From NCBI GenBank assembly GCA_945957335.1, contig CAMFLJ010000070.1, positions 1 through 13,974 of the forward strand: DNA of 13,974 nucleotides, given 5' to 3'. A program made the translations under genes and the position numbers. This document shows positions 1 to 6,448 of this stretch, in pieces (the stretch's first letter is position 1; each line of letters begins with the position of its first letter). The notes beneath the pieces were generated by a model. That model ran no database searches. It was not told the DNA's origin and saw only the letters and a list, made by a program, of their open reading frames with translations. The DNA is from an uncultured Actinomycetes bacterium (GTDB lineage: Bacteria > Actinomycetota > Acidimicrobiia > Acidimicrobiales > Acidimicrobilacustridaceae).

Positions 1-92
1 GGCCCGAACAGCTCGCCCCACCGGGGGCGCTCGGCCGAGGGCGCGTGCGTCGCTCCGTCCTGCGTCGTCGACGGGGCCGCTCCCGTGCTCAC
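1..92 (-). CDS. N-terminal fragment of an unidentified protein, cut by left edge
   Basis: The minus strand reads open from a GTG at 92-90 to the window edge, giving 30 codons (MSTGAAPSTTQDGATHAPSA, then ERPRWGELFG). An AGGAGGAG purine run lies at 102-95; its AGGAGG core ends four bases before the GTG. The start is therefore well supported for so short a fragment. The residues form a small-residue-rich, hydrophilic leader ending in a basic-aromatic stretch, a style seen in cytoplasmic N-termini of membrane transporters, but no family can be assigned from 30 residues. It diverges from lemA with about 200 bases between the starts. Alternative: chance open frame in GC-rich DNA. The sequence left of the window would settle it. 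Confidence 0.5.
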   Translation of the reverse strand, partial: MSTGAAPSTTQDGATHAPSAERPRWGELFG

Positions 93-296
93 CGCTCCTC
101 CTGCCGATCGGGCGGCTCCCCCGTCGGGTACGGGGCTCAGCGCTCGACGAAGTGTGGCAACGGGGTCGGCCCGGTAGGTGTCCGCCGTGTGAACTCCGCC
201 GCCGGGAACGAGCGCGGAGGTGGTTCACTGGATCCGCGGCTCCGCTGGCGCCGCGACCCGGCTCGACCGGGTTCACAGCAGACAAGGGAGCGTCCG
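93..296. other. Divergent intergenic region / lemA leader
   Basis: This is non-coding sequence between the leftward fragment and lemA. Two adjacent small inverted repeats precede the lemA ribosome-binding site: CGCGGC/GCCGCG at 235-240 and 250-255, and ACCCGG/CCGGGT at 256-261 and 267-272. The hexamer GTTCAC occurs at 223-228 and 271-276 and, inverted as GTGAAC, at 189-194. No convincing -35/-10 pair was found for either direction. Several long frames are open here on both strands, but they are GC-driven and look like no protein. Confidence 0.4.
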
Positions 297-848
297 TTGA
301 TCGGGCTCATCATCCTCATCGTCGTCGTGGTGCTGATCGTCGGGTTCGTCTGGCTGGCGTTCAACGGCATCGTCCGGGCCCGCAACCAGGTCGACAACGG
401 CTGGTCGCAGATCGACGTGCAGCTCAAGCGCCGCGCCGACCTCATCCCGAACCTGGTCGAGACGGTCAAGGGCTACGCCGCCCACGAGGCCGGCACCCTC
501 GAGGCCGTGGTCGCCGCCCGCAGCCAGAGCGTCAGCGCCAACACCCCGGCCGAGGCCGCGGCGGCGGAGGGCCCCATCACCGAGGCGCTGGGCCGGCTGT
601 TCGCCCTGCAGGAGGCCTACCCGAACCTCAAGGCCGACCAGAGCTTCCAGCAGCTCCAGCAGGAGATCACCTCGACCGAGGACCGCATCGCCTACGCGCG
701 GCAGTTCTACAACGACAGCGTCCTCGGCTACCACAACAAGATCGACACGTTCCCGGGCGTGCTCGTGGCCAAGATGGGCAACTTCCCGCATCGCGAGTTC
801 TTCGACGCCCCGCCCGCCGACGAGGCCGTGCCGAAGGTGCAGTTCTGA
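297..848 (+). CDS. lemA: LemA family membrane-anchored protein
   Basis: This is a complete LemA-family protein of 183 residues. A single N-terminal membrane segment (about residues 2-22) is followed by the family block RARNQVDNGWSQIDVQLKRR (28-47) and DLIPNLVETVKGYAAHE (48-64). The helical region continues with LFALQEAYPNLKA (101-113) and the signature RIAYARQFYNDSV (130-142), ending in REFFDAPP...PKVQF. The start is the TTG at 297, because AAGGGAG (284-290) sits six bases upstream and translation from it puts the membrane segment at the very N-terminus, as in the family. The reading frame is open back to position 45, but those codons encode arginine-rich low-complexity sequence. LemA proteins are membrane proteins of poorly defined function that commonly neighbour HtpX-type proteases, as here: htpX starts 42 bases downstream. 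Co-transcription is likely. Confidence 0.93.
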   Translation: MIGLIILIVVVVLIVGFVWLAFNGIVRARNQVDNGWSQIDVQLKRRADLIPNLVETVKGYAAHEAGTLEAVVAARSQSVSANTPAEAAAAEGPITEALGRLFALQEAYPNLKADQSFQQLQQEITSTEDRIAYARQFYNDSVLGYHNKIDTFPGVLVAKMGNFPHREFFDAPPADEAVPKVQF

Positions 849-850
849 TC

Positions 851-873
851 CCTCGGGCCTCCTGAGCCCGGGG
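851..873 (+). promoter_or_regulatory. Stem-loop between lemA and htpX
   Basis: CCTCGGGC (851-858) pairs with GCCCGGGG (866-873): eight base pairs including one G-U, around the loop CTCCTGA. It begins two bases after the lemA stop. There is no T-run after it, so it is not a classical terminator; it could be an attenuator or an RNA-processing site. The only Shine-Dalgarno-like purines before htpX (GGGGA, 870-874) lie in its 3' arm. Confidence 0.4.
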
Positions 874-890
874 ACCGGACACCAACCCCC

Positions 891-1946
891 ATGGTCGACT
901 CCACCGGCTTCATCTCCGAGCAGAAGCACAACCGGCGCGCCAGCGTCATCATCCTGGCCGGCACGTTCCTGCTGCTGTTCGTGGTGGCCAACCTGGTGGC
1001 CGGCATCCTCGGCGCCTACTCCAACCAGGACTGCAAGGCGGTGAGCGCGGGCGGGAGCTTCGGCACCCGCCAGGTGTGCACCACCACCTACCAGGTGAAG
1101 CCGGTCGTCCTCGGCATCATCGCCCTGGTCATCGTCGGCTACCTCGCCTTCGCCTGGCTGGCGTCGTCGACCGCGGCGCTCACGATGGTGCAGGCCCGCC
1201 CGGCCGACGGCCCCGAGTACGCAGAGCTGCGGGCGGTGGTCGAGCAGATGTCGATCGCGGCGGGCATCCCGATGCCCAAGGTGTACGTGGTCGACGACCG
1301 GGCCCCCAACGCGTTCGCCACCGGCCGCAACCCGAAGCACGCGGCGATCACCGTCACCACCGGCCTGCTCGCGGTGATGTCCCGGCGTGAGCTGCGCGGC
1401 GTGATCGCCCACGAGATGTCGCACATCCGCAACCGCGACATCGCCGTCACCACCCTGGCCGTGCTGGCCGTGGGGGCCATCGCGGTGATCGCCGACATCG
1501 GCATCCGCATCGGCATCTTCGGCGGGGGCCGGGGCCGCGACAACAACGGCGCCGCCCTGTTCCTCGTGCTGTCGCTGGCGATCTACCTCATCGCCCTGCC
1601 CGCCGGCATGCTCCTGAAGGCGGCGCTGAGCCGCAAGCGCGAGAGCCTGGCCGATGCCAGCGCCGTCGAGCTCACCCGTGAGCCGGGTGGCATCCGCTCG
1701 GCGCTCGAGAAGCTCGAGGCCGACCACACCGTGCTCGCGCACTCGTCGGCCGCCACCGCCCACCTCTGGATCGAGTCGCCCCTCGAGCGCCGCCCGGCCG
1801 AGGGCATGCGCGGCTCGTTCGGCCGGATGATGGACACCCACCCGCCGCTGGCCGAGCGCATCGCGCTGCTGCGCCAGATGGAGGGCCTGAACCCCGACGA
1901 GCGCGGCCCGAACGACCCGTTCCCGCCGCCGGCCACCTACTCCTAG
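891..1946 (+). CDS. htpX: HtpX-like M48 family membrane zinc metalloprotease
   Basis: This 351-residue integral membrane protease is probably involved in membrane protein quality control, the known role of HtpX. The zinc motif HEMSH lies at 174-178 and the third ligand is most likely E251 in RKRESLADASAVELT. The conserved C-terminal THPPLAERIALL element follows near 316-327. Hydrophobic segments lie around 18-41, 70-95, 185-212 and 221-243, so the active site should face the cytoplasm. The loop between the first two segments is long and holds two cysteines (C48, C63). The ATG at 891 is the only reasonable start, but no ribosome-binding site is visible at normal distance (upstream is ACACCAACCCCC). 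Translational coupling to lemA or an unusual initiation mode is possible. The gene ends 14 bases from the convergent SPFH gene. Confidence 0.92.
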   Translation: MVDSTGFISEQKHNRRASVIILAGTFLLLFVVANLVAGILGAYSNQDCKAVSAGGSFGTRQVCTTTYQVKPVVLGIIALVIVGYLAFAWLASSTAALTMVQARPADGPEYAELRAVVEQMSIAAGIPMPKVYVVDDRAPNAFATGRNPKHAAITVTTGLLAVMSRRELRGVIAHEMSHIRNRDIAVTTLAVLAVGAIAVIADIGIRIGIFGGGRGRDNNGAALFLVLSLAIYLIALPAGMLLKAALSRKRESLADASAVELTREPGGIRSALEKLEADHTVLAHSSAATAHLWIESPLERRPAEGMRGSFGRMMDTHPPLAERIALLRQMEGLNPDERGPNDPFPPPATYS

Positions 1947-1960
1947 GCCACCGGCGCCGG

Positions 1961-4012
1961 CTACACCGCGGGCGGGGGCGGCGGGGGCACGTCGTCGGGC
2001 AGGCCCGTCTCGGGCTCGACCTCGGCCACCACCAGCGCCTCGGCCCGCGTCGGGCGCTCGTCGCCGGGCCCGTCACCGGCGCCGTTGCCGTTGCCGTTCG
2101 CTCCGGGGCCGGTCTCGGCGAGGGCCCGCATGGCCAGGGCGCCGAGCCCGCCGAGGATGCCGCTCTCGCCGCCCACGACGATGTCGGGGGTGATCTTCAC
2201 GTGGCCACCGGCGATCTCGCGCAGGGCCGCCACGAGGGCGGTCTGCTCGGGGCCGATGGCCTCGCGCTGGGCCTCGAAGCCCTTGGCGCGCGCCAGGCCC
2301 AGGAGCTGCTCGGCCTCGGCGTTGGCGCCGCCGATGGCGCGGATCTTCTCGCCCTCGGCGTTGCCGGTGGTGGTGATCACCGCGGCCTCGCCCTGGGCGC
2401 GGGCGGCGGCCGCCTTGGCGTTGGCCGACTCGATCTCGATGGAGACGTTGGCCTGGGCCAGCTGGGCCTGCATGTCGGCCACGCCCCGCTGCTGCTCAAG
2501 GGCGACGCGGGCCTCCTGGGCCGCCTGCTGGTTGGCGAAGGTCTGCTTCTCCTGCGAGGCGATCTCCCGGCTGGTGAGCACCTGCACCAGGTCGGCCGGG
2601 AACACGACGTCCTGGATGTAGACGCCGCGGGTCTCGACCTCGTAGCGGTCGAGGTAGGTGCGGATGTAGTTCTCGGCCTCGGCCTGGACGGTGTCGCGCT
2701 TCTCGATGAACTCGGTGGCGCCCAGCGACTGGAGCTTGTTGCGGAAGTAGTTGCCCACCGCCGACTGCAGCACCTCGTTGACCAGGTTCTGCATGGTGCC
2801 GACCATCGAGATCACCTTCGGGGCCCGGGTGTCGGGCACGTGGATCTGCACCTGGAGGTCGATCGAGAAGTCGAAGGCCTCCTTGCTCTTGGCCTCGATG
2901 GGGGAGAGGCGGGCGTCGAGGTTGTGGGCCTCGCTGTTGGCCCTCGACCAGTTGAGGGTGAGGATCGAAGTGGGCACGACCTCGGCCTCGTAGATGCGCG
3001 GGTTCAGCGTGTACTTGCCGGTGCGCAGCGGCTCGGACCAGATGCCCTGGTGGCCCGGCTTCACGATCGAGCCGAACTTGAACTCCGAGCCCGAGGTGTC
3101 CTCGGTGGGCAGGCCCACGTAGCTCTTGATGACGGCGACCTCGCCCTGCTTGACCACGAGCATCTCGCGCAGCTCGACGCGCACGAGGAACGGGTTGAGC
3201 AGGTACGAGCCGTAGAGCAGGGGGTCGTGCTGGAGGCCGATGCAGCCGCCGTTGTCGAGGAACGCCTGGTAGTCCTGGTAGTTGTCGTGCAGCGTGTTCT
3301 TCGAGGCCAGCACGGCCTGGATCACCTGCACCGACGAGGTGGTGGTCTCCTCGAGGGCGTTGATGTCGTCGAAGCCGCCGATGCGGTTGGCGATGTCGCC
3401 CGAGGCCGGGCCTTCGAGCGTCGTCACCACGCCGACGAGGTCGCGCTCGCCGGCGGGGGTGATGGTGAAGACCTTGAGCGCCGCCGGGTCGACCTGGGCG
3501 ATCGAGTTGGCGGCGGCCTCGGAGACGACCTCGCCGAAGGTCTGGTCGGAGGTGGCGACGATGAACCCGATCGGGTGCAGCGGGGCGGTGGTGCCGGGGG
3601 GCAGCACCGGGCGCTGCACGCCGCGCTGGCCGCCGTTGCCGAGGAAGCCCCGGATGTCGGCGAAGTTGCCGAACTCGGGCTTGTAGAGCGCCGACTTCAT
3701 GCCGGTGGGCAGCGAGTCGCCGACCTGGGCCCACACCACGCCGATGTGGTCGGGCGGCACCTGGACCCAGGGGTAGCGGACGACCACGAAGACCGGCCAC
3801 AGCTTGAACCGCACGCCCGGCATGAGCAGGTCGGCCTGGTAGCCGGCCTCGCCGTTCATGGCGATCAGCTCGTCCTCGGAGAGCTTGCGGCCGATGCGCT
3901 TGGAGACGAGCCCGACCTCGGAGGGGCCGATCGAGTGGAACGACCGGAGGATCACCACCAGAAGGAAGAGCGCGACCACCACGATCGCCACCAGCACCAC
4001 CAGGTTGCCCAT
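1961..4012 (-). CDS. SPFH/band-7 (flotillin-like) membrane scaffold protein
   Basis: This 683-residue protein has an N-terminal membrane anchor (about 3-23). A first band-7-like segment follows (about 28-100, with PPDHIGVVW). A long insert (about 105-270) precedes the main SPFH region (about 275-480: LVVKQGEVAVIKSYVG, then LRTGKYTLNPRIYEAEVVP and VYIQDVVFPADLVQVL). Next is an Ala/Glu/Gln-rich coiled coil typical of flotillins (about 485-585, including ARAQGEAAVITTTGNAEGEK), and a Gly/Asn- and Pro-rich tail ending PPPPPPAV. SPFH proteins oligomerise in membranes and often modulate proteases or lipid domains. The start ATG has GGGAG six bases upstream. It faces htpX tail to tail with 14 bases between stops, and diverges from carD. 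A membrane-quality-control link with HtpX is inferred from position only. Homology to the flotillin/YuaG/HflKC superfamily is clear; the exact subfamily is not. Confidence 0.88.
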   Translation of the reverse strand: MGNLVVLVAIVVVALFLLVVILRSFHSIGPSEVGLVSKRIGRKLSEDELIAMNGEAGYQADLLMPGVRFKLWPVFVVVRYPWVQVPPDHIGVVWAQVGDSLPTGMKSALYKPEFGNFADIRGFLGNGGQRGVQRPVLPPGTTAPLHPIGFIVATSDQTFGEVVSEAAANSIAQVDPAALKVFTITPAGERDLVGVVTTLEGPASGDIANRIGGFDDINALEETTTSSVQVIQAVLASKNTLHDNYQDYQAFLDNGGCIGLQHDPLLYGSYLLNPFLVRVELREMLVVKQGEVAVIKSYVGLPTEDTSGSEFKFGSIVKPGHQGIWSEPLRTGKYTLNPRIYEAEVVPTSILTLNWSRANSEAHNLDARLSPIEAKSKEAFDFSIDLQVQIHVPDTRAPKVISMVGTMQNLVNEVLQSAVGNYFRNKLQSLGATEFIEKRDTVQAEAENYIRTYLDRYEVETRGVYIQDVVFPADLVQVLTSREIASQEKQTFANQQAAQEARVALEQQRGVADMQAQLAQANVSIEIESANAKAAAARAQGEAAVITTTGNAEGEKIRAIGGANAEAEQLLGLARAKGFEAQREAIGPEQTALVAALREIAGGHVKITPDIVVGGESGILGGLGALAMRALAETGPGANGNGNGAGDGPGDERPTRAEALVVAEVEPETGLPDDVPPPPPPAV

Positions 4013-4288
4013 CCGTCACTCCCGCGTGTGAGGCCCCGAAGGGCACCGGCGGCGGTGCGCCCGGAGCCCTCGTGGCCCCGCTCTCCCCGCCACGCGGCAC
4101 GCTACCGGCACGGCCGGGGCCGCGCTCCGGGAGAATCCGGGGGCGGCTCGATTCCGCCGCGTGGCCCGGATGGCGTACCCTCTCCGGCGCCCCGGCGCCG
4201 CCCAGGGGCGTTCCACCAGCCACCGAGAGCGGTGGCGTTCCGGGCCGTCGTCGCCATACTGGACGGCTCGCTCGCATGGAAGGACACC
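4013..4288. other. Divergent intergenic region between SPFH gene and carD
   Basis: These 276 bases separate two outward-reading genes. No coding potential stands out; the open frames here are shadows or overlaps. Weak -10-like hexamers on the carD side are TACCCT (4176-4181) and CATACT (4255-4260), the latter giving a leader of roughly 20 bases. On the SPFH side, TAGCGT can be read on the minus strand at 4104-4099. None has a recognisable -35 partner. Confidence 0.35.
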
Positions 4289-4795
4289 ATGGAATTCGCA
4301 GTCGGCTCGAAGGTCATCTATCCCGCCCACGGAACCGCCGAGGTCATCGGCCGTTCGGTGCGAGAGGTCGACGGCGAGAAGGTGCAGTACCTCGAGCTGT
4401 CGGTGGCCGCCGGTGACGAGTCCTGGCGTGGCGGCGCCCTGAAGGTGTCGGTGCCCGAGGACCGGGCGGAGGACCTCGGTGTGCGCCCCGCGATCTCCCT
4501 CGAGGAGGTCGACGACGTGCTGGCCGTGCTGGCCGTGCGCTCGGTCCGCGTCCCCACCAACTGGTCGCGCCGGTTCAAGAACCACCAGGAGAAGATGAAG
4601 TCGGGCGACATCTACGAGTGCGCCGAGGTCGTCCGCAACCTCGCCCTCCGCGATCGCCAGTCGTCGCTCTCCAGCGCCGAGAAGGCCATGCAGGTCCGGG
4701 CCCGCCGCATCCTGGTCTCCGAGCTCGCCGTCTCGTGGGACGTCTCGCTCGAGGAAGCCGGCGAGCGCGTCGACGCGGTCCTCGCCGACGACTGA
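4289..4795 (+). CDS. carD: CarD family RNA polymerase-binding transcription regulator
   Basis: This 168-residue protein is close to mycobacterial CarD throughout. The N-terminal RNA polymerase-interaction domain starts MEFAVGSKVIYPAHGTAEVI. The C-terminal DNA-binding helices contain PTNWSRRFKNHQEKMKSGD (89-107), including W92, equivalent to the tryptophan of mycobacterial CarD that wedges into the promoter minor groove. It ends with the AEVVRNLALRDRQSSLSSAEK and RARRILVSELA helices. CarD stabilises open promoter complexes, notably at rRNA promoters, and is essential in Mycobacterium tuberculosis. The ATG at 4289 is chosen because it gives the canonical N-terminus and follows GGAAGGA (4278-4284) by four bases. 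Compared with my recollection of the M. tuberculosis protein there are about seven extra residues (ESWRGGA, 44-50) in the N-terminal domain. A hairpin follows the stop. Confidence 0.94.
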   Translation: MEFAVGSKVIYPAHGTAEVIGRSVREVDGEKVQYLELSVAAGDESWRGGALKVSVPEDRAEDLGVRPAISLEEVDDVLAVLAVRSVRVPTNWSRRFKNHQEKMKSGDIYECAEVVRNLALRDRQSSLSSAEKAMQVRARRILVSELAVSWDVSLEEAGERVDAVLADD

Positions 4796-4802
4796 TCCAC
4801 CG

Positions 4803-4826
4803 GCGCGCGGCCCGTCGGCCGTGCGC
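4803..4826 (+). terminator. GC-rich hairpin after carD
   Basis: GCGCGCGGCC (4803-4812) pairs with GGCCGTGCGC (4817-4826): ten base pairs with one G-U, loop CGTC. It begins seven bases after the carD stop and ends one base before the GAAGGTG purines that precede the acyl-CoA synthetase start. No T-tract follows, so it may act as a weak terminator, an attenuator or an mRNA 3' end stabiliser. Confidence 0.45.
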
Positions 4827-4840
4827 GAAGGTGTCGCCCC

Positions 4841-6343
4841 ATGGGGGACACCTTCTGGGACCTGGTGGCGCGCGCGGGTGCCGAGCACCCCGACCGCGTC
4901 GTGGCGGCCGACGACCACGGCCGTGAGCTGACCTCGGCCGGCCTGGTGGCCGCGGCCGAGGTGGCGGCCGCGGGCCTGCACGACCTCGGGCTGCGCCCGG
5001 GCGACGTGCTCAGCTGGCAGCTGCCGACGGTGCTCGAGGCGCCGGTCCTGCTGGCTGCCGGCGCCCGGTTGGGTCTGGTGCAGAACCCGGTGATCCCGCT
5101 TCTGCGCCACCGCGAGGTGGGCCACATCACCGGGCAGCTCGGCACCAAGCTGCTGCTGGTGGCGGCCACCTGGAAGGGCTTCGACTTCGCCGCCATGGCG
5201 GGCGAGCTCGGCCTGGCGTGCTGGTCGACCGACTACGAGGGCCCGCTCGGCGACGCCTGGCGCCTGCCGGCCGGCGACCCGTCGGTGCTGCCGGCCCCGC
5301 CGACGGCGGCCGACGAGTTCCGCTGGGCCTACTACTCGTCGGGCACCACCGCCGACCCGAAGGGCTGCCGCCACACCGACGCGTCGGTGATGGCCTCGGC
5401 CACCGGCATGGTCGACCCGGTCGACGGCATCGGGTTCCGCGAGGGCGACGTGTACCCGATCGCCTGGCCGTTCACCCACATCGGCGGCATGACGATGCTG
5501 TCGACCGCTCTCGTCGGCGGGTTGAAGCTGGTGCTGTTCGACACCTGGGAGGGCGTCGCCACCGCGGAGCGCATGGCCGCCCACGGGCCGACCGTGCTCG
5601 GGTCGGCCACGCCGTTCTTCCGGGCGTTCCTCGACGCCCACGCCGCGTCGGGCGGCACCCTGCTGCCCGGCATCCGGGCGTGCGTCGGCGGCGGCGCCCC
5701 CACGCCGGTCGAGATCAGCCGGGAGCTGCGCGAGGCGTTCGGCGTGAACGGCGTGGTGTCGTCCTACGGGCTCACCGAGTTCCCCATCGCCACCAGCCAG
5801 GCGCCCTCCGAGCCGGACCTCGGCGTCACCGTGGGCCGCTTCGTCGCCGGGGTCACCGGGCGCACCGTCGACGGCGAGCTGCGACTCAAGGGCCCCCAGC
5901 AGTTCCTCGGCTACGTCGACGCGTCGCTCGACGCCCACGGCTTCGACGACGAGGGCTGGTTCCGCACCGGCGACCTCGCCACCATCGACGACGCCGGCAT
6001 GGTCACCATCACCGGCCGGCTGAAGGACGTGATCATCCGCAACGCCGAGAACATCTCGGCGCTCGAGGTGGAGGAGGTGGTGATCACCCACCCCGACGTC
6101 GTCGACGTCGGCGTGGTGGGCGTGCCCGACCCCCGCACCGGTGAGCACGTCTGCGCCTGCGTGGTGCTGCGCGAGGGCGCCACCCTCGACGTGGCCGGCC
6201 TCGCCGCCCACTGCCTCGACCGTGGCCTGGCGAAGATGAAGCTGCCCGAGCAGGTCGTGGTCGTCGACTCGATCGCCCGCAACCCCATGGGCAAGATCCT
6301 GAAGGACCAGCTGCGCACCCAGGCGGCGGCCGCCGTCGGCTGA
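4841..6343 (+). CDS. AMP-forming acyl-CoA synthetase / ligase
   Basis: This 500-residue adenylate-forming enzyme should activate a carboxylic acid with ATP to an acyl-adenylate, then to its CoA thioester. The visible motifs are the P-loop-like YYSSGTTADPKG (164-175), SYGLTE (308-313), GWFRTGD (372-378), GRLKDVIIRNAENIS (392-406), and the C-terminal PMGKILK with the presumed catalytic lysine K485. Length and motif order are normal for the FadD/acyl-CoA ligase superfamily. The ATG at 4841 follows GAAGGTG (4827-4833) by seven bases. It sits 45 bases after carD with a hairpin between, so it could share a transcript or have its own. It precedes the amidohydrolase/dehydrogenase pair and is the likely entry step of the pathway encoded to its right. 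Substrate specificity (fatty, aromatic or polycyclic acid) is not readable. Confidence 0.9.
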   Translation: MGDTFWDLVARAGAEHPDRVVAADDHGRELTSAGLVAAAEVAAAGLHDLGLRPGDVLSWQLPTVLEAPVLLAAGARLGLVQNPVIPLLRHREVGHITGQLGTKLLLVAATWKGFDFAAMAGELGLACWSTDYEGPLGDAWRLPAGDPSVLPAPPTAADEFRWAYYSSGTTADPKGCRHTDASVMASATGMVDPVDGIGFREGDVYPIAWPFTHIGGMTMLSTALVGGLKLVLFDTWEGVATAERMAAHGPTVLGSATPFFRAFLDAHAASGGTLLPGIRACVGGGAPTPVEISRELREAFGVNGVVSSYGLTEFPIATSQAPSEPDLGVTVGRFVAGVTGRTVDGELRLKGPQQFLGYVDASLDAHGFDDEGWFRTGDLATIDDAGMVTITGRLKDVIIRNAENISALEVEEVVITHPDVVDVGVVGVPDPRTGEHVCACVVLREGATLDVAGLAAHCLDRGLAKMKLPEQVVVVDSIARNPMGKILKDQLRTQAAAAVG

Positions 6344-6405
6344 GGCGCCGGCACGGGATCACGTCGCCCGATCTCCGGCCCGAGCGGGCGTCTCCGGGAC
6401 GGATT

Positions 6406-6418
6406 GGATACGATATCC
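6406..6418. promoter_or_regulatory. Palindromic operator candidate overlapping a -10 element, upstream of amidohydrolase 1
   Basis: GGATACGATATCC is a near-perfect dyad: GGATA and TATCC arms around CGA. Wider arms CGGAT/ATCCG (6400-6404 and 6415-6419) also match. The sequence is strikingly AT-rich for this genome. Read on the minus strand (6419-6408), it gives CGGATATCGTAT, the same 12 bases found before the second amidohydrolase at 12340-12351. TACGAT at 6409-6414 could be a -10 element, giving a leader of about 25-30 bases before the GTG at 6449. A repressor site over a promoter is the simplest reading. Confidence 0.5.
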
Positions 6419-6448
6419 GAACTTCGTTCACACGAAAGGGGACTTCCA

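Noticed and set aside
1..171. Plus-strand open frame from the left edge to a TAG near 171.
   Set aside because: It encodes Ala/Pro/Ser-rich sequence with no domain, and the opposite strand has a better-supported start with a ribosome-binding site.
45..296. N-terminal extension of the lemA reading frame (about 84 extra codons).
   Set aside because: It encodes Arg/Gly-rich low-complexity sequence unlike LemA, while the TTG at 297 has a well-placed AAGGGAG and puts the membrane anchor at the N-terminus.
1947..1960. CCGGCGCCGG palindrome (1951-1960) between htpX and the SPFH gene as a bidirectional terminator.
   Set aside because: The arms meet with almost no loop, so a stable RNA hairpin cannot form well; such palindromes are common in GC-rich DNA.
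2201..4288. Very long plus-strand open frame antisense to the SPFH gene and running into carD.
   Set aside because: It is a GC-driven shadow rich in Leu, Gly, Asp and His repeats; the minus-strand SPFH protein has clear family motifs, and carD has its own start and ribosome-binding site.
4016..6211. Long minus-strand open frame opposite carD and the acyl-CoA synthetase.
   Set aside because: Its translation is low-complexity Val/Gly/His/Arg-rich with no recognisable domain, and it lies opposite two convincing genes.
6365..6390. CGCCCG/CGGGCG stem after the acyl-CoA synthetase as a terminator.
   Set aside because: Only six pairs with a 14-base loop and no T-run; too weak to call.
6404..6448. 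Earlier TTG start for the first amidohydrolase.
   Set aside because: It would overlap the operator/-10 candidate and lacks a ribosome-binding site, whereas the GTG at 6449 follows GAAAGGGGA at good spacing.
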